Source: JAFGWO01 sp965603295
GTDB taxonomy: Bacteria; BMS3Abin14
Direction of reading: 5' to 3'
Length of the DNA stretch: 16,875 nucleotides
NCBI GenBank assembly: GCA_965603295.1
Contig: CBFDCL010000046.1
Coordinates: forward strand, 1-16,875
Shown here: piece after piece, positions 14,788 through 16,875 of the stretch
Numbering within the stretch: position 1 is the first letter of the stretch
Layout: the number at the start of each line of letters is the position of its first letter
Notes under the pieces: generated by a model
What the model was told of the DNA's origin: nothing
Seen by the model: the letters and a program-made list of their open reading frames with translations, nothing else
Database searches by the model: none
Program-made: the position numbers and the translations under genes

Positions 14788-15668
14788 GGATCAGCAGAAA
14801 AAAAACCGGTAGAGTCAGGGACCGGTCGGTCCGGAAAACGGCCGTAAAACGGAAAAGCCGCAGTGGTATAAAAATCCGGCCCCTCATCGTCCGGTCATGG
14901 TGGGCCTTCAGGGGTGCCATGGCGGGCTCCCTTGTCCTCGCTCTCCTGTACGCGGGATTTCTGGGAGTAGAGAAGGTGATTTCGTTCCCGTCCTTGGCCG
15001 TAAAAGCCATTGAAGTTACCGGCTGCCGGGGTGTGGATCCGGACGGGCTGGTTCTCCTGTCCGGGATGCGCCTTGGGGATCCTCTTCTCAAGGTGGATCT
15101 GAAGAAGGTGCGCGCCAGACTGCTCTCGCACCCGGTTGTGAAAAATGTATCCGTGGTGAGGGAACTGCCCGGCACACTCAGGATCACCATCGAGGAACGA
15201 ACGCCGGCGGCGGCTCTGATGAACCGTGATTTTGCCCTTGTAGATGAAGAAGGGATCGTTCTTTCCCACCCGGCCTCTTACTCGGGGAACTACCCGGTTA
15301 TTACGGGGATCACTTCCATCCCCGAAGAAGGAAAGGTGGCCCATGAAGCGGTTGCTGCCCTGGAGGTCCTGAGGGAAATGATCTCTTCCGGTTTCCCCGA
15401 TGGGGGAAGGATCAGTGAACTGCGCATCAGCCCGGATCGCTTCCTGGTTTCCCTTACGGGGAGCGGTACTCTTCTGGTCCTGCCCCGTGGAAATGTTCCT
15501 GCGGCGATGCTCCGACTCAGCCGGTTCGTGAAATCCGGGCATTTCGATGTCCGGGCCCCGGGGTACGATCTCCGCTTCGAGGGAAGGGTGGTGGCCCTGC
15601 CGGAAAGGACAGTTGCGAACGGAAGCCCGGGAGGCATCCCGTTCGCGGGAGGAAAATCCAATGGCTAG
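14784..15668 (+). CDS. ftsQ: Cell division protein FtsQ
   Basis: FtsQ is a bitopic inner-membrane protein that links early and late divisome proteins and binds FtsB/FtsL. The 294-residue product has a very basic N-terminal cytoplasmic tail (about 1-40), one membrane span at about 41-62, a POTRA domain at about 73-141 (starting KAIEVTGC, with HPVVKNVSVVRELPGTL and IEERTP near its end), then the FtsQ/DivIB domain, recognisable by FALVDEEGIVL. ATG 14784 overlaps the ddl stop (ATGA) with a GAGGGAAG site upstream. Sequence conservation is low, as is normal for FtsQ; architecture and position between ddl and ftsA carry the call. Its end overlaps ftsA by 8 nt. Confidence 0.93.
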   Translation: MRISRKKTGRVRDRSVRKTAVKRKSRSGIKIRPLIVRSWWAFRGAMAGSLVLALLYAGFLGVEKVISFPSLAVKAIEVTGCRGVDPDGLVLLSGMRLGDPLLKVDLKKVRARLLSHPVVKNVSVVRELPGTLRITIEERTPAAALMNRDFALVDEEGIVLSHPASYSGNYPVITGITSIPEEGKVAHEAVAALEVLREMISSGFPDGGRISELRISPDRFLVSLTGSGTLLVLPRGNVPAAMLRLSRFVKSGHFDVRAPGYDLRFEGRVVALPERTVANGSPGGIPFAGGKSNG

Positions 15669-16875
15669 AGGAAAGGAAAGGATCGTCGTCGGACTTGATG
15701 TCGGCACCACCAAGATCTGCGCGGTGGTCGCGGCTGTGGAAGATGGCAAGTGCGAAATTGTCGGGATAGGAACCATCCCGTCAAAAGGTTTGCGAAAGGG
15801 CGTGGTCATCAATATCGATGCCACCGTGGATTCCATCAAAAAAGCTGTGGAAGAAGCTGAGTTGATGGCGGGTGTTCCCATTCAGGGGGTGTATGCCGGG
15901 ATCGCCGGCGGGCATATCAAGGGCTTTAACAGCCACGGGGTCGTGGCTGTCAAAACGCGGGAGGTCACCAAGAAGGACATTGAAAGGGTGATCGACGCCG
16001 CCCAGGCTGTGGCCATGCCCCTTGACCGGGAAGTAATCCATATTCTGCCCCAGGAATATATCGTGGATGACCAGGACGGCATCAAGGACCCCCTCGGGAT
16101 GTCGGGGGTTCGGTTGGAAGCCAGGGTCCATATTGTGACGGGGGCGGTTACGTCCGCTCAGAATATCGTTAAAAGCTGTCATCGGGCTGGTCTTGATGTC
16201 TTGGATATCGTCCTGGAACCTCTGGCGGCTGCCAACTCCGTCCTGACGGAGGAGGAAAAAGATCTTGGTGTGGCCCTTGTGGACATCGGTGGCGGGACAA
16301 CGGATGTGGCCATCTTCGGAAACGGGAGCATCAAACATTCCGCCGTCCTGGCTCTCGGTGGTGTCAACCTGACGAACGACCTGGCCTACGGTCTCAGAAC
16401 ACCCGCAACCGAAGCCGAAAAGATCAAACGTCAGCACGGGTGCGCATTGCTCGAAATGGTGGATGAGGACGAAGAGGTGGATGTCATGTCCGTGGGCGGT
16501 CACAAACCGAGGCGGATATCCCGAAAGGCGCTGGCCGAGATCATCGAGCCGAGGGCAGAGGAGTTTTTCGACCTGATCAACAGGGAAATCCTGAAATCCG
16601 GTCACGATAACAAGATCGCTTCCGGTGTTGTCCTCACCGGCGGCACGGTGATCATGCCTGGAATGCCGGAACTGGCGGAGCAGGTGTTTAACCTTCCCGT
16701 ACGCCGGGGCACTCCGATGAATATCGGTGGCCTGGTTGATGTGGTCAACAGCCCTATGCACGCCACCGCTGTGGGCCTTGTCAAGTACGCGTCGACCCAC
16801 ACGAGCGAGGGGGGCGGTTTCGGTACAAACGAGTCAAGGATCTTTGAGAAGATCCTTTCGAAGATGAAAGGGTGG
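15661..16875 (+). CDS. ftsA: Cell division protein FtsA (C terminus cut by window end)
   Basis: FtsA is an actin-like protein that tethers FtsZ polymers to the inner membrane and recruits later division proteins. The visible 405 codons contain the nucleotide-binding motifs in order: phosphate 1 G11-LDVGTTK-18, phosphate 2 D208-IGGGTTD-215, and the adenosine motif T326-GGTVIMPG. The SHS2-like 1C domain lies in the expected place between the first two. The family is usually about 410-420 residues and ends with an amphipathic membrane-targeting helix. The final visible residues (RIFEKILSKMKGW) look like the start of that helix, so only a few residues and the stop are missing. ATG 15661 has GGGAGGA at 15647-15653, 7 nt upstream. 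ftsZ is expected just outside the window. Confidence 0.96.
   Translation, partial: MARGKERIVVGLDVGTTKICAVVAAVEDGKCEIVGIGTIPSKGLRKGVVINIDATVDSIKKAVEEAELMAGVPIQGVYAGIAGGHIKGFNSHGVVAVKTREVTKKDIERVIDAAQAVAMPLDREVIHILPQEYIVDDQDGIKDPLGMSGVRLEARVHIVTGAVTSAQNIVKSCHRAGLDVLDIVLEPLAAANSVLTEEEKDLGVALVDIGGGTTDVAIFGNGSIKHSAVLALGGVNLTNDLAYGLRTPATEAEKIKRQHGCALLEMVDEDEEVDVMSVGGHKPRRISRKALAEIIEPRAEEFFDLINREILKSGHDNKIASGVVLTGGTVIMPGMPELAEQVFNLPVRRGTPMNIGGLVDVVNSPMHATAVGLVKYASTHTSEGGGFGTNESRIFEKILSKMKGW

Overview
The window is one uninterrupted dcw (division and cell wall) cluster, all on the + strand, in the order mraZ, rsmH, ftsL, ftsI, murE, murF, mraY, murD, ftsW, murG, murC, murB, ddl, ftsQ, ftsA. Only ftsA is incomplete; it runs off the right edge shortly before its expected end, and ftsZ would be expected next. 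There are no RNA genes, insertion sequences, CRISPR arrays, foreign genes or accessory islands. The GC-rich coding sequence, a meso-diaminopimelate type MurE (DNPR motif), a full ftsL/ftsQ/ftsA set, a type of MurB lying between murC and ddl, and an FtsI carrying a C-terminal PASTA domain together suggest a Gram-negative of the former Deltaproteobacteria (Desulfobacterota/Desulfuromonadota-like). This placement is an inference from gene order and protein character; no similarity search was run.

Layout. Positions 1-146 hold a strong sigma70-type promoter (TTGACA, 17 bp, TATAGT) followed by three 10-bp-spaced TGG-type boxes that match the known MraZ operator pattern. MraZ therefore probably represses its own cluster. 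A terminator-like hairpin lies between mraZ and rsmH, with the rsmH ribosome binding site inside its 3' stem. From ftsL to murG, and again from murC to ftsA, every junction is an overlap (1-8 nt), an exact abutment or a 3-nt gap, so the genes are probably one transcript with translational coupling. Nine of the fifteen genes appear to start with TTG or GTG.

The only two longer gaps after rsmH (rsmH-ftsL, 86 nt; murG-murC, 112 nt) are both filled by the same kind of 7-bp periodic sequence: purine-rich heptads running out of the end of the upstream gene, then pyrimidine-rich heptads leading to the next gene. In the murG-murC gap fourteen heptads keep one register for 98 bp. In the rsmH-ftsL gap the arms form a 13-bp inverted repeat that would bring the rsmH stop close to the ftsL start. 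These heptad elements are the least ordinary thing in the window.

How the genes work together. MurB and MurC-MurF build UDP-MurNAc-pentapeptide, with Ddl supplying D-Ala-D-Ala. MraY and MurG make lipid I and lipid II at the membrane. FtsW and FtsI polymerise and crosslink septal peptidoglycan, FtsL and FtsQ belong to the complex that controls them, and FtsA anchors FtsZ to the membrane. RsmH methylates 16S rRNA, and MraZ regulates the cluster. I see no previously undescribed protein system here.
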